A stretch of 64,000 nucleotides of DNA from Methanobacteriaceae archaeon (GCA_013403005.1 JACBOA010000001.1:326001-390000); one strand, 5' to 3'. Counted from the first letter of the stretch, positions 48,989 to 59,130 are shown. Made by a program: numbers and translations. The notes: generated by a model from the sequence alone, not told the origin.

Positions 48989-50224
48989 TTATTTTGCAGA
49001 GATGGCCTGTTTTAAACTTTCAGTTATTTCTATAATTTTAAGCTGACCATTACCGCCAATAAATACATTAGGATACTTTTCTGAACATTTAAGTGCAAAT
49101 TCAACCACTTCACCCACATCCGTGAGTTTAATAACATCGCCCCTAAAATTTTCTTCTTTTAAAATACATCTTGCATCTTCACAGGTGTCATCAAGCCCAG
49201 GGAAAAGGGCCACTATTTCAGAATTTGTCTTTGAAACCTCTCTAAAAACTTCAAAACGGCAAAGTTCTCCTTTACGTGGAGTTCCCAAGATTATAACCGG
49301 AAATTCTGCTTCATCCAACACAGCAGCAGTGGCATCAGCATTATCAGTTTTCCCCACCACTATTCTGGAATGGGGGAGATTGATTACAGTGGATCTGCCT
49401 GGTAAAGCATTGAATTGTTTAAGAGAATCTTCAATGATGTTATCAGATATCCCTACTATTTCTGCAGCTTTAGCCGCTGCAGCTGCATTTTCAAGGTTAA
49501 AATCTCCAAATAAATTCAATTCATAGGGGATTTTGCTGAAAAAATGAATTTCCTCAGCTACATCAGTAAATTGTCCTATTTTCTCACTTTCCTTGTTTAA
49601 AAGAACCCTTTTTCCTTTGATGAAATTTTTCAGTGATTTAAGATAGTTTTCCATTGATTGGTGAACTTCAAGATGATCTCTACCAATATTGGTTAATAGA
49701 ATCAGGTCAAAGTCAAAATTATGTTTACAGAAATCAAGGGTCATGTCGCAGACTTCAACCAGGACCAGGTTATATTCACCTGAAGCAGCTTCTAACATGA
49801 CTTCAGTGTAACCCCTAAAACCACCTCCTGCATTCCCACCAGTAAGAACTTTAAAGCCGGCTTTTTCTAATATATCTCTTAGCATCATGGTGGTGGTGGT
49901 TTTGCCATTGGTGCCAGTGACTCCTATGGTGAAGGCAGGTTTTTTGGGTTTTAAAATGTCTGATAAAAGTTTTTTATCAGATATAAATTTTTGGAAAGCC
50001 CGGTGATTCCATAAACCAGGACTTATAACCACAGCATCGGAATTCTCTATTTTGTTGAAATCATGAAAGCCTAGATCAACTTCTAAGTTTTCACCAGGGG
50101 ATAATTCAATTTCATGATTAATATCAGAAGCATAAACTTCATAACCGTGATTTAATAGTGATTCAACGGCATTAACGCCCTCTACACCCAGCCCAATCAC
50201 AGCAATCTTCATTTTAAAAACCAT
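48989..50224 (-). CDS. Mur ligase family protein, probably pseudomurein precursor ligase
   Basis: 411 residues. A Rossmann N-terminal domain (MKIAVIGLGVEGVNAVESLL) is followed by a Mur central domain with VTGTNGKTTTTMML (P-loop), NIGRDHLEVH (metal-binding His) and a C-terminal domain with LPGRSTVI. It resembles MurC/D-type enzymes that add amino acids with ATP. In Methanobacteriales such ligases build the peptide of pseudomurein. The alternative is CfbE, the coenzyme F430 synthetase, which has the same fold; I favour the wall role because of the operon mates. ATG 50224 has GGAAAG 9 bases upstream. Confidence 0.78.
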   Translation of the reverse strand: MVFKMKIAVIGLGVEGVNAVESLLNHGYEVYASDINHEIELSPGENLEVDLGFHDFNKIENSDAVVISPGLWNHRAFQKFISDKKLLSDILKPKKPAFTIGVTGTNGKTTTTMMLRDILEKAGFKVLTGGNAGGGFRGYTEVMLEAASGEYNLVLVEVCDMTLDFCKHNFDFDLILLTNIGRDHLEVHQSMENYLKSLKNFIKGKRVLLNKESEKIGQFTDVAEEIHFFSKIPYELNLFGDFNLENAAAAAKAAEIVGISDNIIEDSLKQFNALPGRSTVINLPHSRIVVGKTDNADATAAVLDEAEFPVIILGTPRKGELCRFEVFREVSKTNSEIVALFPGLDDTCEDARCILKEENFRGDVIKLTDVGEVVEFALKCSEKYPNVFIGGNGQLKIIEITESLKQAISAK

Positions 50225-50722
50225 TTCATATTACTTTCCAGATCAATCACTTATTACTGGTCCTTAAATATAACTTTGATAATTTACTATATAACTATAA
50301 CTAATAATTCTCCTTAATTGCCCAATAAACATTTTAACGCTCCATACGTTTATTTAAGATTTAAAAAGTTTTTATATTCGGGATAAAATCTTTATTTATC
50401 TGTAATTTAGTAAATTAATAAATATAATATGATAATTTTTTTATGGTTGTAGGGTAGACCTCATAATCCTTTGCCTGGATTTTTTAACTAAAAATTTTTT
50501 TAATGTTACACATCCCATAATCATATAACATCAAAAACAATATCTTCAAAGGATACATGAAAAAGGATACATGAATAATCATAATAAAGAGATCAAAATT
50601 TATTTATTGAAAATATTTAATGAAGATGATTTAAGCAACAATTTAAGTAATTAGAACTTCAGAAAAGCTAATTCTTATTATTGGTTTATTTATGAATTCT
50701 AAAATAGAATCTGGTGGCAATC
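50225..50722. other. Intergenic region upstream of hypD with a 14-base tandem repeat
   Basis: A 498-base AT-rich gap between divergent genes with no supported gene. AAAGGATACATGAA occurs twice in exact tandem at 50548-50561 and 50562-50575, about 150 bases before hypD. No known operator is recognised. Confidence 0.4.
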
Positions 50723-51790
50723 ATGACTACAATGAAAGATATCTCTCAAGAAGTTGTCAAACGCATAGAAAAAATCTCCCAACCTGTAAAGATAATGCAT
50801 GTCTGTGGGTCACACGAACACACCATAATGCAACACGGGATAAGAACCCTGTTACCTAAAGAGGTGGAAGTGGTTGCAGGCCCGGGATGTCCGGTATGTT
50901 GCGTTCCTGCACGAGAAGTAGAAGAATGCCTTGATTTAGCCAGGCAAGGGGTAACCATAGCAACCTTCGGGGACATGCTAAGGGTGCCGGGTGGGACAGG
51001 AACTCTGGCTGATGCTAAAGCAGATGGGGCTGATGTTAGGATCGTTTACGGAGTGAATAACGCTGTTGAAATAGCTCGAAAAATTGATAATGAAGTGGTG
51101 TTCATGGCAGCAGGATTTGAAACCACCGCACCAACAACCGCTGCCGAGATCGTATCCAACCCACCTGAAAACTTTTCAGTGTTATCCTGCCACAGATTAA
51201 TTCCTCCTGCTTTAAAATTCCTCATTGAATCAGGGGAAGTAAATCTCAATGCTCTGATAGAACCGGGGCATGTTTCAACCATAATAGGTACCAGGCCTTA
51301 TGAACTGTTTTCAGAAAAATATGGCATTCCTCAAGTGGTAACTGGATTCAATCCAATGGATGTGCTCATAGCAGTTTACATGATACTTAAACAATTAAAT
51401 GATGGCCAGGCAAAAGTTCAAAATGAGTATAAACGTGCAGTTCGGGAAGAAGGGAATCTGAAAGCACAAAAATTACTAGAAGAAGTTTTCTACATCACAA
51501 CTAAAGAATGGAGGGGATTCCCACCTATACCAGACTCTGTAATGGAAATAAAGGCTGAATTCGGTGATGTGAATGCCCGTGAAAGGTTTGATATTGATGT
51601 AGGGGAAACACCAGAAGTAGTGACTGGCTGTATCTGCGGAGCAATTTTAAGGGGAGTGGCCCGTCCTGAAGATTGTAAACTATTCCGGAAGGAATGTAAC
51701 CCCACCAATCCTGTGGGTGCCTGTATGGTAAGTAAAGAAGGAACCTGCAATATTGCATATAGATATGGATCATTCCTGGATGAAGATTAG
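50723..51790 (+). CDS. hypD: Hydrogenase maturation protein HypD
   Basis: 355 residues. Cys-containing motifs MHVCGSHEHTIMQHGIRTLL and GPGCPVCCVP are the catalytic/iron site; the C-terminal cysteines VTGCICGAILRGVARPEDC and ECNPTNPVGACMVSKEGTC ligate the [4Fe-4S] cluster. With HypC it assembles the Fe(CN)2CO unit of [NiFe]-hydrogenases, essential to hydrogen-using methanogens. GGTGG at 50713-50717 precedes ATG 50723 by 5 bases; GTG 50714 is rejected. Other hyp genes are elsewhere. Confidence 0.95.
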   Translation: MTTMKDISQEVVKRIEKISQPVKIMHVCGSHEHTIMQHGIRTLLPKEVEVVAGPGCPVCCVPAREVEECLDLARQGVTIATFGDMLRVPGGTGTLADAKADGADVRIVYGVNNAVEIARKIDNEVVFMAAGFETTAPTTAAEIVSNPPENFSVLSCHRLIPPALKFLIESGEVNLNALIEPGHVSTIIGTRPYELFSEKYGIPQVVTGFNPMDVLIAVYMILKQLNDGQAKVQNEYKRAVREEGNLKAQKLLEEVFYITTKEWRGFPPIPDSVMEIKAEFGDVNARERFDIDVGETPEVVTGCICGAILRGVARPEDCKLFRKECNPTNPVGACMVSKEGTCNIAYRYGSFLDED

Positions 51791-51930
51791 TCACCACCCA
51801 ATCAAATAATAATTTCATAATATGCCAGAATAGGTAAGGTGGGTTAGAAATAGAAATTAATAAAAATTAATCTCTAGAAAGGTCTAAAACTCCCCTAATA
51901 TATATTTTATTGACATAGACTGGTGATCCC

Positions 51931-52592
<662 letters not shown>

Positions 52593-52596
<4 letters not shown>

Positions 52597-53897
52597 TGAA
52601 TGATTTAGCTAAATTAACACTGGATTATGCTCTGAAACATGCTGATCACGCTGAAATATACATAGAAAGCACTGAAAGTGTGGATGCCACCATACAGAAT
52701 GACCAGGTGGACTTTGCTAAGGAGTCTCACTCCCTGGGCATGGGTATTAGAGTGATCCAGAATAATAAAATGGGCTTTTCTTACACAACCCAAGCCGACC
52801 AGTTACAGGCAACTGTGGATAAGGCAATTACCAATGCCCAAGCCAACCAGGCAGATGAAAACTTTGCTTTTGCCTCTAAATCAGATTATCCTCATGTTAA
52901 AGGAATTTATGATGGGAAAATAGAGAACATGGACCTGACAGAAACCATAGAATTGGGAAAAACCATGATTGGTACAGTTCTGGAAAGCAAATGCCAACCC
53001 ACATCTGGTGGAGTTTCAACCAGTTATTCTAGGACCCTAATAGCCAACTCAGAAGGTGCATGGTGTGAAGACAGGGCCACCCATATTTCTGGTTTCATTG
53101 CAGTTAATGTTCCTGATGGAGATGGAGTTTCAACTGCCAGTGAATCTGATTCATCCCGAAGACTGGACTTAAATCCGGAAGAAATAGCTAATAAAGCATG
53201 TGAGATTGCTTTAAATTCAAGGGGAGGTGTGCAGGTAGAAACCAAGGACATGAAAATATTGTTGGATTATCATGCATCCTCCAGCCTTCTTTCAACGTTT
53301 TCCCAGGCAATAAATGGGGATAATGTTCAAAGAGGCAGATCCATATATGCTGATAAGATTGATCAGGAGGTATCATCTTCCTCATTAACCATCTATGATG
53401 ATGGCACTGTCAAGGGAGGATTAAATTCTTCTCGAGGGGATGGTGAAGGAACACCCAGTCAAAGAACAACCTTAATTGAAAATGGTGTTCTAAGAAACTT
53501 TTTGTATGATATACATACTGCTAACAAGGGTAATGTTCAAAGTACAGGGAATGGAATGCGTTCATCATTCAATGACATGCCCGGAGTAGGTCTTTCGAAC
53601 CTGATATTGGAATTTGCTGAATTTGAAAGTCTTTCTGAAATAGGGGAGGGGCTTTTGGTCACTGATGTTTTAGGTGCCCATACAGCCAATCCCATATCTG
53701 GAGATTTTTCAGTAGAGGCCATGAATGCCTTTATAATCAAGAATGGGGAAATTATTGAACCGGTAAAAAAGGCCATGCTTTCAGGTAACATATTCTCCAT
53801 CTTGAAAGAAGTCAAAGCAGCTTCTCGTAAAACCCGCCAGTTAGGACCCTTTATTGTACCACCCTTAACTATTTCCAGTTTAAGGGTGGTGGGATAA
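52593..53897 (+). CDS. PmbA/TldE-like peptidase family protein
   Basis: 434 residues of the TldD/PmbA fold: IQNDQVDFAKESHSLGMGIR, GFSYTTQADQLQATVDKA, STGNGMRSSFNDMPGVGLSN and GDFSVEAMNAFIIKNGE. The HExxxH zinc motif of TldD is not present, so this is the PmbA/TldE partner half, which needs a TldD subunit to cut peptides. No TldD is in the window. ATG 52593 overlaps the phosphatase stop. The pair with a radical SAM gene next door suggests a modified-peptide job, but that is inference. Confidence 0.85.
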
Positions 53898-53927
53898 TCA
53901 TTAATGCTTATAAAAGTTTAACGGCTG

Positions 53928-55097
53928 ATGGCAGTTAAAAAAATGACCATTCAAACAATAGAACATCTTCTATCAGATTATCTGAGGGTTATGACCAACC
54001 AGCAGTTATCCCGGTGTAAGATAACATCTATGATAGAAGCAAAGGACCCTGGCAGTGATTATGATCTTCTTTGGACTGAACACGAACGACTGAGAAATGA
54101 TTTCAGACGAATTTACAGGGAAAATAAAAATATCATCAGGGATATGGTGGAATTTGGGAATAATCTAGAAGGTAATAATAATCTAGATGGGAATAATCTG
54201 GATAAATCAAAGAATAATCGGATCCAAAGGGGCCTACTCAATAGGGACCCAGCCCAGGGGACTGTAAAAAAACCCCCATTTTCATTTTTGGATTTAAAGA
54301 TTAAAATTGCAACAAGAATGTTCCAGCACTGTAATTTCTGTGAAAAGGCTTGTGGAGTTGATAGGAGATTTGAAAAGGGTGAATGTGGAGTTGATGGTTC
54401 ACATATATCATCAGAGTTTTTACATGTAGGTGAAGAACCACCACTGGTTCCCAGCCACACGATTTTCTTCTCCGGATGTAATTTCAACTGTGTTTACTGC
54501 CAGAACTGGGATATTAGTCAAAATCCAGATAGGGGAATAAGATTAAGTGAGAAAGACCTGGCATTAATCATAGAAAATCGCAGAAGGCAGGGTTCTCGAA
54601 ATGTGAATTTTGTCGGTGGTGATCCCACACCCAACCTCCATTACATCCTAGGCACCATGCAACTGGTAAGGGATAACATCCCCCTAGTCTGGAACAGTAA
54701 CCTGTACCTCTCCACAGAAGCCATGCAACTACTGGATGGGTTTGTTGACCTTTACCTGACAGATTTTAAGTATGGTAATGATGAATGTGCCCAGAGACTT
54801 TCAAACATCCCCAGTTATATGGAAGTGGTGGGTAGAAACCATAGAATGGCATTTCATGCAGGGGATATCATAATCAGACATCTAGTTCTTCCAAATCATG
54901 TGGAGTGTTGCTCAAAACCGTTATTGGAGTGGATATCCAAAAATTTAGGCTTAAAACCAGTTTTGAACATCATGGGTCAGTATCATCCAGTTTACAAGGC
55001 CCAGGATCATGTAGAAATATCAGGACTTCCTTCTTCCAGTGAAATAAGCGAAGTGATTCATTATGCTCATGATTTAGGGTTTAATAATCTGGTTTAA
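53928..55097 (+). CDS. Radical SAM protein, PflX-like
   Basis: 389 residues. The radical SAM motif FSGCNFNCVYCQNWDIS (Cx3Cx2C) sits near 185, the glycine block NFVGGDPTPN after it. Additional cysteines HCNFCEKACGV and GECGV before the motif fit the PflX subfamily, which resembles pyruvate formate-lyase activases but without a known glycyl-radical partner. It begins 30 bases after the pmbA-like gene. A low-complexity Asn-rich stretch near residue 80-95 comes from a short DNA repeat (54158-54210). The substrate is unknown. Confidence 0.82.
   Translation: MAVKKMTIQTIEHLLSDYLRVMTNQQLSRCKITSMIEAKDPGSDYDLLWTEHERLRNDFRRIYRENKNIIRDMVEFGNNLEGNNNLDGNNLDKSKNNRIQRGLLNRDPAQGTVKKPPFSFLDLKIKIATRMFQHCNFCEKACGVDRRFEKGECGVDGSHISSEFLHVGEEPPLVPSHTIFFSGCNFNCVYCQNWDISQNPDRGIRLSEKDLALIIENRRRQGSRNVNFVGGDPTPNLHYILGTMQLVRDNIPLVWNSNLYLSTEAMQLLDGFVDLYLTDFKYGNDECAQRLSNIPSYMEVVGRNHRMAFHAGDIIIRHLVLPNHVECCSKPLLEWISKNLGLKPVLNIMGQYHPVYKAQDHVEISGLPSSSEISEVIHYAHDLGFNNLV
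54158..54210. repeat. Imperfect 15-18 base tandem repeat inside the radical SAM gene
   Basis: The units of the form AATAATCTAGA-GG repeat three times, coding for an Asn/Leu/Gly-rich stretch (NNLEGNNNLDGNNLDKS). Lengths stay in frame. The insert lies between the N-terminal helical part and the Cys-rich domain, a likely loop. Confidence 0.6.
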
Positions 55098-55230
55098 ATC
55101 TAAGGGATTAATCTAAATAATTATGATTGAATTGGTTGTATTAGGATGTTTTTGGTTTAAATAGGTCTGATTAAATTATTTCGATGAATTTGCATGATTT
55201 ATAGAAAAATAAGTAATGGATGTGATTTTT

Positions 55231-55458
55231 ATGGAAAATGTTAATCAGGATCTGGCTAGTGAAATTTACAATGATATAAAAAGGGATTATGGGGAGGTGG
55301 AGGAAGTCGTTATGGAAGATGAAGAAGAAACAGTTTTTCGTATATATGCCTCTGATGAGCTACTATGGAGAATATTCGAGGACTGGATGGAAGAGGTTAC
55401 CAGTATTGAATTCAATGCAGGGGCTAAGGAAGCCCATTACCTGAGGGTGATACCTTAA
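55231..55458 (+). CDS. Small acidic conserved hypothetical protein
   Basis: 75 residues, strongly acidic in the middle (EVEEVVMEDEEETVFRIY), ending NAGAKEAHYLRVIP. GTGAT lies 5 bases before ATG 55231; ATG 55216 is an in-frame alternative upstream of that site. No membrane helix. I do not recognise the family. Its spacing from the radical SAM gene (133 bases) leaves co-transcription open. Confidence 0.55.
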   Translation: MENVNQDLASEIYNDIKRDYGEVEEVVMEDEEETVFRIYASDELLWRIFEDWMEEVTSIEFNAGAKEAHYLRVIP

Positions 55459-55599
55459 TCACTACCATACAAATTATACAATATATGCTGTAGATTGAGA
55501 TTTAAGCTTTCAATTGCTGTTAATTTAACTTTATTAAGATCATAATACTTTTTTTTGGTTTCATTACAGATTTTTATCTCATTTTCATTGTTTTTAATA

Positions 55600-56334
55600 T
55601 CAGAGTTTTTTAATAAACTGGATTATGGCGTTTATAGTTTGTTGTTGTTGCTCTTCGCGGGTGATGGTGCTGTTGTTATCTTGAGCCTGTATTCCGTAAT
55701 CACCAAAGTTGTAATGATTACCACCTTCAATGGTCAGGAAGGTAGTGTTTACCGGGAATTTATCAAAATTTGCAGAAATATCATCAGGCAAGGTCAAATT
55801 ATCCAGTGAACCCCTAATGGATAATGCTTTAAAAGAGGCATTTGATGCATTGGAGGAGGGATAAGCAGCTAAATAGATCACTCCTTTGATTTTCTCCTGA
55901 TTTTTAACTGCATATTCAGAGGCGAAAACACCTCCCAGTGAATGACCGGCAATTACCCATGAATCAATTTCTGGATGATTTTTAATAACATCATCTGCTT
56001 TGTTTGTCCCAAAAAATGCTAAGTTAAAGGGCATTTTCACAATTATGGTGGTATAACCATTCTCAGCCAGATGGGAGGCTATCACTGAGTAAGATTCTGC
56101 TTCTACTTTTGCACCGGGATAAATTATTATCCCTGTGCTGCTCTGGTTAAGAATGGGTGTGAAGGTGATGAAATCAGCAGTATTCTCTACAATGTAAGAA
56201 TTGGTTGAATTCAGTGCTGCCATTGCCTTTGCATCGGCATGATAATAGTCAGAAACATAATATGTAAAACCAGCAGCTACTATTAAAAAAACAGCTAATA
56301 GAGCGATTAATATTATTCGCTTTTTAGATGGCAT
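55600..56334 (-). CDS. Membrane-anchored extracellular alpha/beta hydrolase
   Basis: 244 residues. An N-terminal helix (about 7-27) then a hydrolase of the short type: IIIYPGAKVEAESYSVIASH, nucleophile elbow VIAGHSLGGVFASEY, Asp near DNLTLPDD and His in GGNHYNFG. This is the alpha/beta hydrolase 5 fold. It has an exported end and several N-glycosylation-like sites, so it probably acts outside. Substrate unknown. Confidence 0.8.
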   Translation of the reverse strand: MPSKKRIILIALLAVFLIVAAGFTYYVSDYYHADAKAMAALNSTNSYIVENTADFITFTPILNQSSTGIIIYPGAKVEAESYSVIASHLAENGYTTIIVKMPFNLAFFGTNKADDVIKNHPEIDSWVIAGHSLGGVFASEYAVKNQEKIKGVIYLAAYPSSNASNASFKALSIRGSLDNLTLPDDISANFDKFPVNTTFLTIEGGNHYNFGDYGIQAQDNNSTITREEQQQQTINAIIQFIKKL

Positions 56335-56597
56335 AATTTCACCAAATTAGCATCTATTATTCATATAGAACTAAAACTTTTTTGGTTACACAGGATAATT
56401 TATAATGCATTATAGGTTCATGCAACGATTATTTTGAAAAATAAAGGGGAGAGGGAATGTAAGGGAATGTAAACTAGTATCAGAAATTACTTATGAAGAT
56501 TTAATTCCTGAAATTACCATCAGATTTACTAAGAGATCAAATTCCCTCAGATTGAGTTACTCTGCAGAACACTTTTTTTCCCGATTTTGAACTTCTT

Positions 56598-57419
56598 TCA
56601 AGGTGCGAAAACTCCCAAAAATGCTAGCCAGGCCAGGGCAGTTTTTGCAATGAGGCTGAGTATTATGTACACCCGTTCACCATAGAGGTAGTCCTTCCAC
56701 TTACCAACACCCTTGTACTGTAGAATCATGTTGATAGAGAATGTGTTGAACATGATGAAGTAAATGGCGAGTATGGCGTATACGAAGGCGGGCGGGTTGG
56801 TCTCGGTGGATCCCAGTGCAGCAATGAAGTAGGCTGCCAGGACTATCCAGGGAACGAATCCTGATAGGCATCCCACTAGATAGGCAGACCAGTCAGTTTC
56901 TTTGGTGTAATAATTGATCTTTTCCATTAAATATCCGCACATGATCATCACAGCATTGAGTACGAAGATCATCACCAGTGACCACAGATCCCATACTCCC
57001 ACGAAAGTGGCAATTATTACCAGCATGATGGAGCTGGAGAAGAAATATTCATACCAGCGGTAGGGGTTCATACCCTTTTTCAGGTTCTCATTGTAGTTTT
57101 TGTTTTTCACAAATGCAATGGTGAAATGGGCAATGGCGGATATCAGCAGGAATGAAGATAGAATCACTCCCAAATAACCAACAGTAAATGCAACCGTTGG
57201 ATCGGGCACGATCTGAGCTTCAAAAGGCCTAACAGATATTATATTAAATTTAAGATAAAAAGTGTAGATATCCTGGGTCCAGGTCAACCACAAACCCAGG
57301 ATGATCATTATGATTCCCTGTATAAAGTGCAGTGAACCCGCAGCAATGTTAAGTTTTCTCAACCCCTCAAAAGTAATGGGTGACTTGGCAATAAATTCCC
57401 TTCTCATTTCATTATCCAT
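56598..57419 (-). CDS. Heliorhodopsin
   Basis: 273 residues with seven helices. Strong signature blocks are LRKLNIAAGSLHFIQG, RWYEYFFSSSIMLVIIA with counterion Glu124, NAVMIMCGYLMEK, FVPWIVLAAYF, MILQYKGVGKWKDYLYGER and LSLIAKTALAWLAFLGVF, where Lys259 is the retinal Schiff-base lysine. His31 and His98 fit conserved heliorhodopsin histidines. The protein is a retinal-binding light-sensing membrane protein with its N-terminus inside and slow photocycle, not a typical pump. Start: GGGGG at 57427-57431 leaves 7 bases to ATG 57419. It faces a SOUL gene across a 275-base shared promoter region. No retinal synthesis gene is seen. Confidence 0.93.
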   Translation of the reverse strand: MDNEMRREFIAKSPITFEGLRKLNIAAGSLHFIQGIIMIILGLWLTWTQDIYTFYLKFNIISVRPFEAQIVPDPTVAFTVGYLGVILSSFLLISAIAHFTIAFVKNKNYNENLKKGMNPYRWYEYFFSSSIMLVIIATFVGVWDLWSLVMIFVLNAVMIMCGYLMEKINYYTKETDWSAYLVGCLSGFVPWIVLAAYFIAALGSTETNPPAFVYAILAIYFIMFNTFSINMILQYKGVGKWKDYLYGERVYIILSLIAKTALAWLAFLGVFAP

Positions 57420-57694
57420 TATCATACCCCCTTAATATGTGTATATATGTTGGAAGATGTTATTAAATTGTTGGATTAAAATTACTAATTAATGGATACT
57501 AATTCATGAAAATCTTAGGTTAACATGGGCTGCGAATTTTATGCAGATATATGTACAAAATTTATAGAGTTCTACACATTAATTTTTGATTAACATTATA
57601 CCCATAAATTTAAAGGATAATTTCTTTATTTCTACTGGAAAATGATTTATGTAAGTTTAAAGATAATAATAGACAAATTATTCTATATTTATCA

Positions 57695-58381
57695 ATGAGG
57701 GGGACTGTTAAAATTACTGAAAGCCCAACATATACTGTTGAAGGTAAGGATAATAATATTGAAGTCAGGTTTTACCCAGGTTATATTCTAGCCCAGGTCG
57801 ATGTGGAAGCAGATTATGATGAGGCTATTAGTGTGGGATTTTCCATACTGGCCAACTATATTTTTGGGGCTAATACAAAACGTTCTAAAATCGCAATGAC
57901 GGTGCCAGTATCTGGAGAGAACATATCTGTTTCTGAAAAAATCCCCATGACAACCCCCGTAACTGAGGAAGCTGTGGATAAAGATTTTAATGAATCAGAA
58001 AAGATCCATATGACTGCTCCAGTTACTGAAGAATCAGTTAAAGACTGGGAAAAACCCAAAAACTATCCGCTAACTCGAAAGAATTCAGAGTCTCATATTT
58101 ACAGAATATCCTTTACCATGCCTTCTGAATATACTCTGGATACTTTACCCATTCCTGAAGATGATCGTATTAAATTTAAAGAAGTCGTTAATCAAAGAAT
58201 GGCTGTTTTAAGATTTAAAGGAAGGGTTAATCATAAATTAGCTGAAGAAGAAATGAATGAGTTAAAAAGATGGCTGAAAACAAATAATATTAAGCCAAAA
58301 TCAAATTTTATAGTTGCACAATATAATCATCCTGCGGTTCCAGGTTTTCTCAGAAGAAATGAAATTATGGTTGAAATATAA
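57695..58381 (+). CDS. SOUL haem-binding family protein
   Basis: 228 residues. The SOUL/HBP fold is shown by VEGKDNNIEVRFYPGYILAQ, FSILANYIFGANTKRSKIAM, the C-terminal PHP-like NHPAVPGFLRRNEIMVEI and the mid-section. The segment RSKIAMTVPVS, SEKIPMTTPVTEE, SEKIHMTAPVTEES repeats three times (about residues 62-115), where most SOUL proteins have one or two. The family binds haem or tetrapyrroles. ATG 57695 has no upstream ribosome-binding site (leaderless possible). It is divergent from the heliorhodopsin gene. Confidence 0.88.
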   Translation: MRGTVKITESPTYTVEGKDNNIEVRFYPGYILAQVDVEADYDEAISVGFSILANYIFGANTKRSKIAMTVPVSGENISVSEKIPMTTPVTEEAVDKDFNESEKIHMTAPVTEESVKDWEKPKNYPLTRKNSESHIYRISFTMPSEYTLDTLPIPEDDRIKFKEVVNQRMAVLRFKGRVNHKLAEEEMNELKRWLKTNNIKPKSNFIVAQYNHPAVPGFLRRNEIMVEI

Positions 58382-58548
58382 CCTCTAATTAATATCCTGT
58401 TGAATTTCATAACAATTTCCCTGCAAAATTCAGATTAAAATATTACATTTCTAAATTAAAGAGTTTAAACTGAAATTTTTTGAATGGTAAAATGGTTCAG
58501 AATGGTAAAACATTATGGGTCGAGAAGTAGAATATAAGGGGTTCGAGA

Positions 58549-59130
58549 ATGATATGTGAAAATTGTGGGGCTAAAATCTCCAAATGGGAAACTTACTGTC
58601 CTAAGTGTGGGATGGATCTGATCAGTTCTGAACATAAACCCCTGCAACAGAAGTTCCTTCGAGGTGAATATCGGGATGTGGAAGAAGTTACAGTTAAGCC
58701 ATATAACTTGGAAGATGAAGACTATTTTGAGGATAAATATCAAAAGAAACCCTACGCTGAACCACACCAAAATTGGGATGATTATGATCCTGATTTTACA
58801 CAGGAATATGATGAAGACGAAGGTCGAAATAGGGGTAAAACTAGGAAATATAGTGATCAAGGCTATGATCAAGATTACCACCAAGATAAGGATTATAATA
58901 ACAGATACAATCACAAAAATCGTTCCAGAAGAAAGTATAAGAAAAATTACCCTAAACAGAAAAAATATCTTACTCGGGGTTATGATCTTGATGATGAATA
59001 TTTTGACTCAGAACCAAAATCGGGTTCTATCTGGACAACAGTAATCCTGTTTTTAGTAGTGGCATTGCTCATGGGATTTGTGATGGGATTCATTTTCTTT
59101 TCAGGCAGAATCCAGAACATATTCCATTAA
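58549..59130 (+). CDS. Zinc-ribbon protein with charged linker and C-terminal membrane helix
   Basis: 193 residues. An N-terminal zinc ribbon, CENCGAKISKWETYCPKCGM, is followed by a long polar stretch rich in Asp, Tyr, Lys and Arg, acidic then basic (residues about 45-155), and a final helix (about 163-185) ending inside. AGGGG lies 7 bases before ATG 58549. Archaeal proteins of this layout tether a zinc ribbon to the membrane; function is unknown. The linker is likely disordered. Confidence 0.75.
   Translation: MICENCGAKISKWETYCPKCGMDLISSEHKPLQQKFLRGEYRDVEEVTVKPYNLEDEDYFEDKYQKKPYAEPHQNWDDYDPDFTQEYDEDEGRNRGKTRKYSDQGYDQDYHQDKDYNNRYNHKNRSRRKYKKNYPKQKKYLTRGYDLDDEYFDSEPKSGSIWTTVILFLVVALLMGFVMGFIFFSGRIQNIFH

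Noticed and set aside
55555..55809. 84-residue plus-strand frame opposite the alpha/beta hydrolase gene
   Set aside because: It is antisense to a well-supported gene and hydrophobic only because of the complement of that gene; no start signal.
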